Source: Deltaproteobacteria bacterium
GTDB taxonomy: Bacteria > Myxococcota_A > Polyangia > DRWM01 > JAAZOP01
Direction of reading: 5' to 3'
DNA: 48,463 nucleotides
NCBI GenBank assembly: GCA_016218765.1
Contig: JACRCZ010000045.1
Location: 1-48,463, forward strand
Position numbers and translations under genes: made by a program. Below are positions 5,494 to 16,170 of the stretch, piece by piece. The notes beneath the pieces were generated by a model, which saw only the letters and a program-made list of their open reading frames with translations, was not told the DNA's origin and did not search any database. Numbering within the stretch: position 1 is the first letter of the stretch; the number at the start of each line of letters is the position of its first letter.

Positions 5494-7776
5494 ATGACGA
5501 AGAAGGGACGCGGCTCCCGGAGTATCGCCTCCGCCGGCCGGGCAATCGAACGACGGCCGGGGCGCCCGTCACCTGTCGCCGGCGTCCTCGCCGTCATCAT
5601 CGGGCTTTCCTTGGCAGGCTGCGGGCGAGCTGTCGTTCTCGCCGGCGAGCCCGCGGACGTCCCGACCGGCGAAGCGCCCGGCGTCGAGGGCGACGCGTCG
5701 AGCGACGGAACCGACGTCGAGGGCGCCGAAGTCGAGGAGACGACGGACGGGCCTCCACCCTGCGGAAACCTGCGGGTGGATCCCGGCGAGGAATGCGACG
5801 ACGCCAACGACGTTCCCGGCGACGGCTGCGAGCCCGACTGCAGGTTCTCCTGCCACGCCGACGCCGATTGCGTTCGCGCCGGATTCTCGTGCGCCGCCGC
5901 GCGGTGCGACCGCGTGTCGTTCGGATGGGCCTGCGGGGACGTACCGGCAACGGACGGAACCCCATGCGATGACGGCTCGGACTGCACGGTCGAGGACTCG
6001 TGCCGGGACGGCACCTGTTCCGGACGCGTCCCCATGGAAGCGCCCCGCCCCCTCTGGCCGCGAAACGGGGCCTACACCGGCACGTGCCGCGCCGTCGCGG
6101 TCAACGACTCCTTGCGTCCGGTGTTTGCCTGGACTGCGACACCACCGCCCGGCGGGTGCCTCGCTGCGGCGGCGTACGAGCTCCAGGTCGACGACGGCTG
6201 TTCGACGCCGGGGTTCGCTTCGTGCCGCTTCGCCGGCCCGGAGGTCGACGCTCGCGGGCTCGCGGCGACCGAGTGGCGACCCGCAGCCGACCTCCCCGTG
6301 CCGTGCGACACCGTCAGGCCCGTGGGACGACGGTACTACTGGCGCGTGCGGGCCTGCTTCGACACTGCTTGCACGCCATGGAGCCGCGTCGCGTACCTCG
6401 AGGTCGGACGCGAGCCGACCGATTTCGACGGAGATGGATACGCCGATGCCGCGGTCGCCGCGCTGCAGGTCGGGTCGTCGTCCGGCGCGGCCCACGGCGC
6501 CCTGGTCATCTACGCCGGTTCGCCCGAGGGTCCGGCGGTTGCGTCCCCGCTGATCCTCGACCCCGCGGGCGTCACGACCACCCTCCGGTCGGCGGGCTAC
6601 CTGGCCGCCGGCGACTCGAACGCCGACGGATTCGCGGACCTCGCCGTCGGCGACCCGGATGCCGAGCTTCATGGCGCCGTGACCGTGCTCCCGGGCTCCG
6701 CCACCGGGCTCTCGCGCGACACGGCTTACGCCTTGTCGAACCCGTGGTTCGACTCGACGTGGGGCCTGGGCTCCGCCCTCGCCTGGGCCGACATCAACGG
6801 GGACGGCTTCGCCGACCTGCTGGGCGGCGCTCCGGACTGGCACGGCGCCATGACCGGCACCGGCATCGCATTCTGGCTGCCGGGCTCGGCCGAAGGCGTG
6901 GAGCCCGATACGGGCGGCTGGCTGGAGGCCGGCACGGACATCCCCAACGCGGACTTCGGAGCTGCAATCGCCTCGGCCGGCGACTTGGACGACGATGGCT
7001 TCGGCGATGTCGTCGTCGGCGCGCCGGGCTCGGGCCACGGGACGGCCCGCGTCTACGTCTTCCGCGGATCGGCCCCCCGGCCATCCCGCATCCCGGCACT
7101 CGTCGTCGAGTCCGCGTTGCCGGACTCATGGTTCCCCCCCTACGCCTTGTCCGGCGCCGCCGACCTCAACGGCGACCGGCGTGAGGACCTCCTCGTCGGC
7201 GCTCCGGGCGCGTTCTGCTCGCACGGCGAGGATTGCTCGAGCCTCGGAGTCGCCGTCGTGCACCTGGGTGACGGGACGCTGCTCTCCACGACGCCCTCGG
7301 CGATCCAACCCTGCCCGGATTGCCCCGGCGCCTCAGGCGGGGCACAGAACTTCGGCGGGTCGCTCGGCGTCGTCACGCCTCCCTGGACCGGCGACCCCGC
7401 GCAGGTCTGGGTCGCGGCGCCGGAATTCACGTCCGACTTCGACGGCTCGGGTCGCATCTTCCAGCTTCAGGTCACCACCGAGGGCCGACTCCTCGAGCCC
7501 GGACTCGCCATCCCCAATCCAGCCGAGGGCCCGGAGACCACCTTCGGCTTCGGCGGCGCCGTCGTGGGCGACACGAACGGCGACGGTTGGCCGGACGCCG
7601 TGTTCGGCGCCATGAGCTACCCCAACGGCTGCTGCCCGGCCGAGATCGTCGGCCGGGCATGGTGGTTCCCCGGCAGCCCCTCGGGCCTGCCGCCTGCTCC
7701 CGCGCGCACCCTGGTCAGCCCGTTCGAGCCGGACGAGGCAAAGTTCGGGGCGCTCGTCGCTCGGGCGGTGTACTGA
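5494..7776 (+). CDS. FG-GAP repeat lipoprotein with Cys-rich stalk
   Basis: 760 aa from the ATG at 5494 (GGAG 9 nt upstream). Signal peptide with lipobox LAGC (VIIGLSLAGC), then an acidic linker (~40-85). Next comes a Cys-rich DUF4215-like unit (CGNLRVDPGEECDDAND, then GDGCEPDC), a motif typical of Myxococcota secreted proteins, and more Cys pairs. The C-terminal two-thirds carries six or more calcium-binding FG-GAP/integrin-alpha-type loops: DFDGDGYADAAV, DSNADGFADLAVGDP, DINGDGFADLLGGAP, DLDDDGFGDVVVGAPG, DLNGDRREDLLVGAPG, DTNGDGWPDAVFGA. These usually fold as a seven-bladed propeller for adhesion or carbohydrate/protein binding. It is convergent with the dioxygenase-like gene, 7 nt apart. 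Confidence 0.88.
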   Translation: MTKKGRGSRSIASAGRAIERRPGRPSPVAGVLAVIIGLSLAGCGRAVVLAGEPADVPTGEAPGVEGDASSDGTDVEGAEVEETTDGPPPCGNLRVDPGEECDDANDVPGDGCEPDCRFSCHADADCVRAGFSCAAARCDRVSFGWACGDVPATDGTPCDDGSDCTVEDSCRDGTCSGRVPMEAPRPLWPRNGAYTGTCRAVAVNDSLRPVFAWTATPPPGGCLAAAAYELQVDDGCSTPGFASCRFAGPEVDARGLAATEWRPAADLPVPCDTVRPVGRRYYWRVRACFDTACTPWSRVAYLEVGREPTDFDGDGYADAAVAALQVGSSSGAAHGALVIYAGSPEGPAVASPLILDPAGVTTTLRSAGYLAAGDSNADGFADLAVGDPDAELHGAVTVLPGSATGLSRDTAYALSNPWFDSTWGLGSALAWADINGDGFADLLGGAPDWHGAMTGTGIAFWLPGSAEGVEPDTGGWLEAGTDIPNADFGAAIASAGDLDDDGFGDVVVGAPGSGHGTARVYVFRGSAPRPSRIPALVVESALPDSWFPPYALSGAADLNGDRREDLLVGAPGAFCSHGEDCSSLGVAVVHLGDGTLLSTTPSAIQPCPDCPGASGGAQNFGGSLGVVTPPWTGDPAQVWVAAPEFTSDFDGSGRIFQLQVTTEGRLLEPGLAIPNPAEGPETTFGFGGAVVGDTNGDGWPDAVFGAMSYPNGCCPAEIVGRAWWFPGSPSGLPPAPARTLVSPFEPDEAKFGALVARAVY

Positions 7777-7783
7777 TTCGCCG

Positions 7784-8536
7784 CTACCCCGCCGTCAGGA
7801 CGAAGTCGAAGGTCGCGGCCAACGACCCGTCGGCCTGGGCTTCCGGCTCCAGGGCCAGCGAAGGCACGTAGTACGGATCAGTCTCGTTGTACGGGTCGCC
7901 CGCAAAGTAGAGCTGCGTCGTGAGCGGCAGGAAGCCCGGCGCACTCACCCGCACGTGGATGTGCGCCGGCCGGAACGTGCCGCCCGTCGCGTAGCGGCCG
8001 GGAACGATCGTGTGCAGCCTCCAAGAACCCGCGGCGTCGGCCCGCGACCAGCCCCGCAGGGTCCACCCGACGTTGTCGTACACGCCGTCGGCGTCGGCTT
8101 GCCACACGTCGACGACCGCACCCGCGATCGACACGCACTCGGGACCCCGCACCACGCCGGTCACCGTCAGCCGCGTCCCGGCCGTCGCCGGCTCCACCAG
8201 GTCCCAACGCTCCGGCGCACCCTCGAGGTAGTACGGCCCCAGGATGTTCGCCGCGGTCGGCGCACACGAGGCGCCGTCGGCCCCCTCCGCCCCGTCGTCA
8301 ACCGTACCGTCGGAAACATCGGCATCGCCGGCTCCATCGAAGGTCTCCGCGTCGCCGGCCCCGTCGGAAACGTCGGCCTCGCCGGCCCCGTCGAAAGCGT
8401 CCCCCCGGTCGGCCGGCGTGTCGGCGGGCGCGTCCGCGTCCTCCGCCGCCGCTCCCGCGTCGCAACCGCAACCCAACGCGAGAAGCGCGACAACTCCCCC
8501 GATTCCCGCAAGCCTGCTCCCGTGTCCTGTCCCCAT
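7784..8536 (-). CDS. Exported intradiol ring-cleavage dioxygenase-like lipoprotein
   Basis: 250 aa from the ATG at 8536 (AAAGG, 7-nt spacing); other in-frame starts at 8554 and 8572 have poorer ribosome sites. Signal peptide with lipobox LALGC (C23), then an Asp/Gly/Ala linker containing an 18-residue tandem repeat. The C-terminal ~150 residues match the protocatechuate/catechol dioxygenase beta-sandwich: NILGPYY, VVDVWQADADGVYDN, LRGWSRADAAGSWRLHT, PGRYATGG, RPAHIHVRV, LYFAGDPYN. The four non-heme Fe(III) ligands appear intact: Tyr153, Tyr182, His192 and His194. Known intradiol enzymes cleave catechols with O2; a surface-anchored form suggests attack on extracellular aromatics, but substrate is unknown. 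Confidence 0.85.
   Translation of the reverse strand: MGTGHGSRLAGIGGVVALLALGCGCDAGAAAEDADAPADTPADRGDAFDGAGEADVSDGAGDAETFDGAGDADVSDGTVDDGAEGADGASCAPTAANILGPYYLEGAPERWDLVEPATAGTRLTVTGVVRGPECVSIAGAVVDVWQADADGVYDNVGWTLRGWSRADAAGSWRLHTIVPGRYATGGTFRPAHIHVRVSAPGFLPLTTQLYFAGDPYNETDPYYVPSLALEPEAQADGSLAATFDFVLTAG
8307..8402 (-). repeat. 54-bp in-frame tandem repeat in the lipoprotein linker
   Basis: About two copies of a 54-bp unit encode FDGAGEADVSDGAGDAET and a near copy after it. The repeat keeps frame (18 codons) and lies in the flexible linker between the lipid anchor and the catalytic domain, so copy number can change linker length without loss of function. Confidence 0.7.
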
Positions 8537-8568
8537 GACCCGGCCTTTAGGCATCCCGCCGGGGGATG

Positions 8569-8970
8569 TCACCTGGCCGGGGCTGCGGGGGACCCGGCAT
8601 GCGCGGCCCGGAGCGCGGCCATGTCGAGCTTGACCATCGTGAGCAGCGCGTCGGCCACGCGCCTGGCCCGCTCGACGTCCGGGTCGCTCATCATCTCGTC
8701 AAGGGCGGCGGGAACGATCTGCCAGCTCACGCCGTACCGATCGCGCAGCCAGCCGCAGGCCTCCACCGTTCCGCCTTCCAGCAGTACGTTCCAGTACCGA
8801 TCCAGCTCGGCCTGATCCTCGCACAAGACCATCGAGATCGCGTGGTTGAACGGGTCCAGCGTCCCGTCGCCCATCGCCCGGAAGCGCTGGCCGAACAGCC
8901 TGAAATCCACCACCTTCACCGAGCCCGGCGGACCGCTGGGCGTCTCGCTCTGGACCCCACCCAGGGCTCT
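8569..8970 (-). pseudogene. Truncated VOC-family (PhnB / 3-demethylubiquinone-type) gene
   Basis: The last ~130 codons match the C-terminal two-thirds of the PhnB-like glyoxalase/VOC family: TPSGPPGSVKVVDFRLFGQ, MGDGTLDPFNHAISMV, CGWLRDRYGVSWQIVP, MMSDPDVERARRV, MVKLDMAAL. The family normally begins with a ~40-residue segment carrying a FWFDGQAEEAxxFY motif; that part is absent. Upstream of ~8960-9000 the frame continues only as the antisense of the ATPase gene. No start with a ribosome site precedes the conserved part. I infer that a rearrangement or insertion carrying the ATPase cassette removed the 5' end. Confidence 0.7.
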
Positions 8971-9069
8971 TGACTCCCGACCATCCTTCGAACCAATCTG
9001 CGAACCGGAGTGGCACACCGCGGGTCGCTGGGGCCATGCGGCGGCGATCCCGCGGAGCGATGGGTGGCG

Positions 9070-10200
9070 ATGATCACCGCGCTGACCGTTTCCAACTTTC
9101 GGAGCCTCGGCGAGAACGTCACGCTGCGGCTGGGGCGCCTGACGGTCCTGGTCGGGCAGAACGGTTCCGGCAAGAGCAACGTCATCAACGCTCTTCGGTT
9201 CGTCGCGGACGCGATGCAGATGGGGCTGTCGGGGGCGCTGACACAACACAACGGAATCGCAGCAGTTCGGCGGTGGAGCCGAGGACACCCGTACAACGTG
9301 GCATTCGACCTGAGCCTGGCGTTGGCCGACGGGCACGCACGCTACTCGTTCGAGCTGGTCGGCGACAGCGCGCAGGAGTACCGAGTCAAGTCGGAGCGGG
9401 CCGACATCCTTTCGGGCACCGCCAGGTTCTCTATCCGCGTCGAGCGAGGAACTTGGGCAGAGGGCCCTGAAAACCTCCGACCTCCCATCGACGATCGCAA
9501 CCTCGCGTTGCCGCTCGTCGGCGGCGATGTCCGCTTCCGGCCGCTCCTGGAAGGTCTACGGGGAGTTGCGGTGTACTCGATTTTCCCCGACACGCTCGGC
9601 ACACCCCAAGCGTACAGTCCCGCGCGGCCGATGGACCGACACGGGAGGAATTGGGCCTCCGTGCTGCGCGACCAGCCGGAGGAAACTTGGAAGGCCGAGC
9701 TGCTCGCTGCGATGCGGAAGCTCTCGGGCGACTTCGAGGACGTGATGATCCAACCGGCTGCGAACTTGCTCGTGGTCCGGTTCCGACATGCGTCGCCCGA
9801 GCGGAAGCCCAAGTGGTTCGATGCGGGGCAGGAGTCCGACGGAACGTTGCGTGTGGCCGGAATCGTGACCGCGCTGCTGCAGGAACCGCCGGTACCCGTG
9901 ATCGGCATCGAGGAACCCGAGCTGACCGTGCACCCAGGCGCCATCGGCCTGCTCTACGATCATCTTGTTCAGGCGAGCAAACGCAGCCAGGTGGTGGTGA
10001 CGACGCACAGCCCCGACCTGCTGGACCTCGTGTCCGAGGACGACGTCCGGGTCGTGGCTCGCGTCGTTGATGGTTGCACAACCGTCGCGCCCTTGGCGCA
10101 CGCGCAACGCGATGCCGTCCGTTCGCGCCTGATGACGCTGGGCGACGTGCTCCGGACGGAAGGCCTCCAGCAGGAGATGTCCTTCCCGCCTCAGGACTAG
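9070..10200 (+). CDS. OLD/RecF-like AAA ATPase (AAA_15/AAA_21 type)
   Basis: 376 aa. Starts MITALTVSNFRSLGE, the standard start of this family; an in-frame GTG at 9064 has better Shine-Dalgarno spacing (GGAG, 6 nt) and may be the true start. Walker A GQNGSGKSN at residues 29-37; Walker B IGIEEPELTVHP at 278-289; H-loop VVTTHSPDLL near 309-318. These are ABC-type SMC-like ATPase motifs as in OLD, Gabija GajA, PARIS AriA and retron ATPases. No nuclease domain is fused. It is followed after 3 nt by a DUF4276 gene, so the two likely form one complex. Codon use looks slightly less GC-extreme than the flanks, by eye. Confidence 0.88.
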   Translation: MITALTVSNFRSLGENVTLRLGRLTVLVGQNGSGKSNVINALRFVADAMQMGLSGALTQHNGIAAVRRWSRGHPYNVAFDLSLALADGHARYSFELVGDSAQEYRVKSERADILSGTARFSIRVERGTWAEGPENLRPPIDDRNLALPLVGGDVRFRPLLEGLRGVAVYSIFPDTLGTPQAYSPARPMDRHGRNWASVLRDQPEETWKAELLAAMRKLSGDFEDVMIQPAANLLVVRFRHASPERKPKWFDAGQESDGTLRVAGIVTALLQEPPVPVIGIEEPELTVHPGAIGLLYDHLVQASKRSQVVVTTHSPDLLDLVSEDDVRVVARVVDGCTTVAPLAHAQRDAVRSRLMTLGDVLRTEGLQQEMSFPPQD

Positions 10201-10203
10201 ACG

Positions 10204-10848
10204 GTGCCGCCGACCAAGGGCTACATCCTGGTGGAAGGCCACGGAGACGTCTCCGCGGCCGGGAATCTGGTACACCGCCTGTGGGCCGAGCTGACCGGCA
10301 CGATGCCGTGGGCTCCCCCGATTCGTTGGAAGAACCTGCACCACCCGGAGGGCATTCGGAAGGGCGGCGAATTCATCCGCGGGAAGCCTGACGCAGGCGC
10401 GCTCCTCGTGCTCCGTGACGAGGACGATGCTTGTCCGCGCGAGCGGGGCCCCGAACTCGCACGCTTCCTGAGGGTGATGGCTCTCCCTTTCCCTTCGGCT
10501 GTCGTCCTGTTGCATCCGGAGTACGAAGTACTGTTCCTGCCGTGTCTTCCTTCCATGGCGGGTCGAGACCTGACCGATGGCGCCGTCAGCCGACCCGGCC
10601 TCCGATCCGGTACGATTTGGGACGGGCCTTGGGAATCCCGGCGAGGCATCAAGGAGTGGCTCTCCCGGCACTACCCTCCCGGACGATCCTACAAGCCCAC
10701 GACCGACCAGCTCCCGCTCACCAGGCTCATCGACTTCGACGTCATCCGGCGCGCCGGGCTGCCCTGCTTCGGAACGCTGGAGCACGCTCTGTTGTTCTTG
10801 CTTGCGCAAGTGGGGCAATCCAGCGTGTACCCACCCGTGCCCCGATAG
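10204..10848 (+). CDS. DUF4276 family protein, TOPRIM-like partner of the ATPase
   Basis: 214 aa, GTG start 3 nt after the ATPase stop. The N-terminus has ILVEGHGDVSAA (E11, D15) and then LVLRDEDDACP (D72, D74, D75), an arrangement like the glutamate and DxD acidic motifs of TOPRIM nucleases. The C-terminal half matches DUF4276 (GIKEWLSRHY, YKPTTDQLPLTRLIDFD). DUF4276 genes are regularly found beside AAA_15/AAA_21 ATPases, an architecture shared with anti-phage systems such as PARIS (ATPase + DUF4435) and OLD/Gabija. Nuclease activity is inferred from motifs only. Confidence 0.8.
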   Translation: MPPTKGYILVEGHGDVSAAGNLVHRLWAELTGTMPWAPPIRWKNLHHPEGIRKGGEFIRGKPDAGALLVLRDEDDACPRERGPELARFLRVMALPFPSAVVLLHPEYEVLFLPCLPSMAGRDLTDGAVSRPGLRSGTIWDGPWESRRGIKEWLSRHYPPGRSYKPTTDQLPLTRLIDFDVIRRAGLPCFGTLEHALLFLLAQVGQSSVYPPVPR

Positions 10849-10926
10849 TACCCCCGTGCAGGCGAGGCTGTGGCGGATGTCGTGCTGGTGGGTGGCGCGT
10901 TCGCCTACGGCCACCCTGCCCCGGCA

Positions 10927-10954
10927 CGAAACGAAGGACGAAGAACGAACAACG
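10927..10954 (+). repeat. ACGAAGAACGAA-type low-complexity repeat
   Basis: Between the DUF4276 stop and the spoVR stop (converging genes) the sequence CGAAACGAAGGACGAAGAACG belongs to the same CGAARRACGAA family seen at 25.7, 36.6 and 46.2 kb. The rest of this 127-nt gap shows no gene or clear terminator. Confidence 0.65.
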
Positions 10955-10975
10955 CCGCGCGCCCCGCCCCGCGCC

Positions 10976-12481
10976 CTACATGTCGATGCTGCGCAGCTCC
11001 GACCCGTCGTGCCGCAACCGCACCTTCTTGCCCTCGCGCTCCGTGATCGCGTTCGCCGGCCGCGTCCACAGCCGCGCCAGCGCCGCCAGCGTCTCGCCCC
11101 CCCAGTCGGGATCCAGGTCCAGACCCTCGTGGCGGTGCACCAGCAGGAGCTCGCCCTTGTTCTCGAAATTGCCGTCCTCCACGAAGATGATCGGCTGGCC
11201 GAAGTTCGTGAGCTGCTGCAGCAGCGTCGCCTTCACCTCCGCGAACTCCCGCGACAAGACCTCCCAGCGCTTGCGCTTCGCGTTGTACCCGAACGAGAAC
11301 AGGTTGTGCTCGATGCAGAAGTCCAACGTCAGGAACTCGTCCAGGAACGTGAGGTCGTTGTGCGTCCGCCGCACCTGGAAGATCTTCTCGCGCCCCAGCC
11401 CGGTCCGCCGGTCCCAGCAGCGCCGCTCCTCCAGCCTCTCGCAGTCCTCCCAGTCCTTGCCGAACCGTCCCGCGTCCCAACGCTCCTCGATGTCCCGGAA
11501 CAGCTCCAGCCCGAGCTTGTACGGATTCAACCGCCCGCCGCTCGTCGCCAACACCATCGACGCGTGGTCCGCGTAGTCGATCACCTCCGACGCCTTCAGC
11601 AGCTTCGTCGTCATCAGCACCGAGTGCCAGTACGTCGCCCAACCCTCGTTCATGATCTTCGTCTGCCCCTGCGGCATGAAGTAGTACGCCTCGTCGCGGA
11701 TGATCGACAACAGGTTCTGCTGCAACCGCTCCAGCGGCGCATGCTCCAGCAGGAAACCCATGACGACGCGGCGCGGCTCCGGCGGGAACCGCCGCACCTG
11801 CGCCGTCTTCTCCTCCCGCGTCCGCCGCTGCCGCTCCATGTACTCCTTGGGGTTGATGAAGGAGTCCATGTACGACTTCGCCGGCAGCCGCGCCAACTCC
11901 TCCTCCTTCGGATGCTCCTCCGCCGCCACCCCGCCCGTCGCCACGCGCGCGGGCCGCGGCGCGAACGGCCAGGACGGGTCCGTCAAGTTCTCGATCGACA
12001 GGCACGAGTCCAGGAACGCCTCCACGCTCTCGATGCCGTACCGCTCGACCGCCCGCTGCACCTGCGTCGCGTGGTTCGCCACCTCGTCCATCATCTTCCG
12101 GCTCGTCGGCGCGAACCACGCGTTGTTCTTGAAGAAGTCGCAGTGCGCCAGGACGTGCGACATCACCAGCTTGTGCTCCAGCGTCGAGTTGCCCTCCAGC
12201 AGGTAGGCGTAACAGGGGTTGTTGTTGATCACCATCTCGTAGATCTTGTGCAGACCGTACGTGTACCCCTTCGAAAGACGCTGGTACTCCATCCCGTAGC
12301 GCCAGTGCGGATAACGCGTCGGAAACCCGCCGTAGGCCGCGACCATGTTCATCTCGTCGTACGTCAGGATCTCGAAGAGCACCGGGAAGAAGTCCAGCCC
12401 CGCCGCCCGCGCATGCCGCTCCACCTCGACCTGGATCTCGCGCAGGTACCGCGGAAGGTTCGGCCGCTGCATGCCGTCCAT
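10976..12481 (-). CDS. SpoVR family protein (YcgB homologue)
   Basis: 501 aa, full length for the family. Recognised from LPRYLREIQVEVERHARAAG, YDEMNMVAAYGGFPTRYPHW, SKGYTYGLHKIYEMVINNNP and KIMNEGWATYWHS. The acidic and histidine-rich YDEMN and NEGWATYWH segments are the most conserved parts. SpoVR was named for spore cortex formation in Bacillus, but in most bacteria it is linked to PrkA and DUF444 and to stress, starvation or fruiting-type development; its biochemistry is unknown. The ATG follows the DUF444 stop by 1 nt, third gene of the operon. Confidence 0.93.
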   Translation of the reverse strand: MDGMQRPNLPRYLREIQVEVERHARAAGLDFFPVLFEILTYDEMNMVAAYGGFPTRYPHWRYGMEYQRLSKGYTYGLHKIYEMVINNNPCYAYLLEGNSTLEHKLVMSHVLAHCDFFKNNAWFAPTSRKMMDEVANHATQVQRAVERYGIESVEAFLDSCLSIENLTDPSWPFAPRPARVATGGVAAEEHPKEEELARLPAKSYMDSFINPKEYMERQRRTREEKTAQVRRFPPEPRRVVMGFLLEHAPLERLQQNLLSIIRDEAYYFMPQGQTKIMNEGWATYWHSVLMTTKLLKASEVIDYADHASMVLATSGGRLNPYKLGLELFRDIEERWDAGRFGKDWEDCERLEERRCWDRRTGLGREKIFQVRRTHNDLTFLDEFLTLDFCIEHNLFSFGYNAKRKRWEVLSREFAEVKATLLQQLTNFGQPIIFVEDGNFENKGELLLVHRHEGLDLDPDWGGETLAALARLWTRPANAITEREGKKVRLRHDGSELRSIDM

Positions 12482-12482
12482 G

Positions 12483-13589
<1,107 letters not shown>

Positions 13590-13608
13590 CGGGAATCCCA
13601 GCTTCCCC

Positions 13609-15651
<2,043 letters not shown>

Positions 15652-15697
15652 GAGAACTCTCCTCCGGGCCTGTCCCCCACGGATCGACCCGGCCGCC

Positions 15698-15726
15698 ATT
15701 CTGGCAAGTGCAAGCCCCGGGTGCAA
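15698..15726 (-). promoter_or_regulatory. Candidate promoter of the prkA operon
   Basis: On the minus strand TTGCAC (15721-15726) and CAGAAT (15698-15703) are exactly 17 nt apart, 47 nt before the prkA start. Hexamer matches are 3/6 and 4/6, so the spacing is the main support. A second TTGCAC lies inside the spacer. Confidence 0.35.
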
Positions 15727-15753
15727 CTCGGCGGAAACGATTTCGGACCGAAG

Positions 15754-15830
15754 CTCCTCCCAGACAACCCACCCCAAACTCGTCCCAGACAACCTACCCC
15801 GCAACTCGTCCCAATCAACCCACCACCCCC
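15754..15830. repeat. Three imperfect ~26-bp tandem repeats between divergent operons
   Basis: Units begin at 15754, 15779 and 15805, each of the form CTCSTCCCARWCAACCYACC. They lie between prkA (minus) and the acylphosphatase gene (plus), just upstream of the putative prkA promoter, where they could be operator sites. The rest of this 240-nt divergent region shows nothing else clear. Confidence 0.65.
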
Positions 15831-15891
15831 CCTCTTCGTTCTTGGTCCCGACCGGCAGGGGGTGGTAGATCGGACGGCGGGAGGCGGGGTG

Positions 15892-16170
15892 ATGGCCGAA
15901 GTCACCTGCACGATTCGAATTCACGGCCTCGTCCAGGGGGTGTGGTACCGGGCAAGCACCGTCGAGGAAGCCCGGCGGCTCGGACTGGGCGGAATCGTCC
16001 GGAACCTGCCGGACGGCTCCGTGGAAGCCGTCGCCACAGGCCCCAGGGACCGCCTCGACGCCCTCATCGCATGGTGCCGGCAAGGACCGCCGGCGGCTCG
16101 CGTGGACACCGTGGACGTGACCTGGCACCAACAACCGACCGCGTTCGACTCGTTCCGGGCGGTGCGATGA
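15892..16170 (+). CDS. acyP: Acylphosphatase
   Basis: 92 aa, the standard size. The ATG at 15892 begins [10 protein letters not shown]. Catalytic Arg20 in [13 protein letters not shown] and Asn38 in [16 protein letters not shown] are both present, so the enzyme should be active. It hydrolyses acyl phosphates in the cytoplasm. Its stop overlaps the next start (ATGA), so it is translationally coupled to the HEAT-repeat gene, an uncommon partnership. Confidence 0.95.
   Translation: MAEVTCTIRIHGLVQGVWYRASTVEEARRLGLGGIVRNLPDGSVEAVATGPRDRLDALIAWCRQGPPAARVDTVDVTWHQQPTAFDSFRAVR

Noticed and set aside
9556..10914. 452-codon frame antisense to the ATPase and DUF4276 genes
   Set aside because: No ribosome site or domain; the sense genes have intact catalytic motifs.
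15690..15726. Sigma54 promoter upstream of prkA
   Set aside because: TTGCAC repeats are present but the GG-N10-GC spacing is not met.
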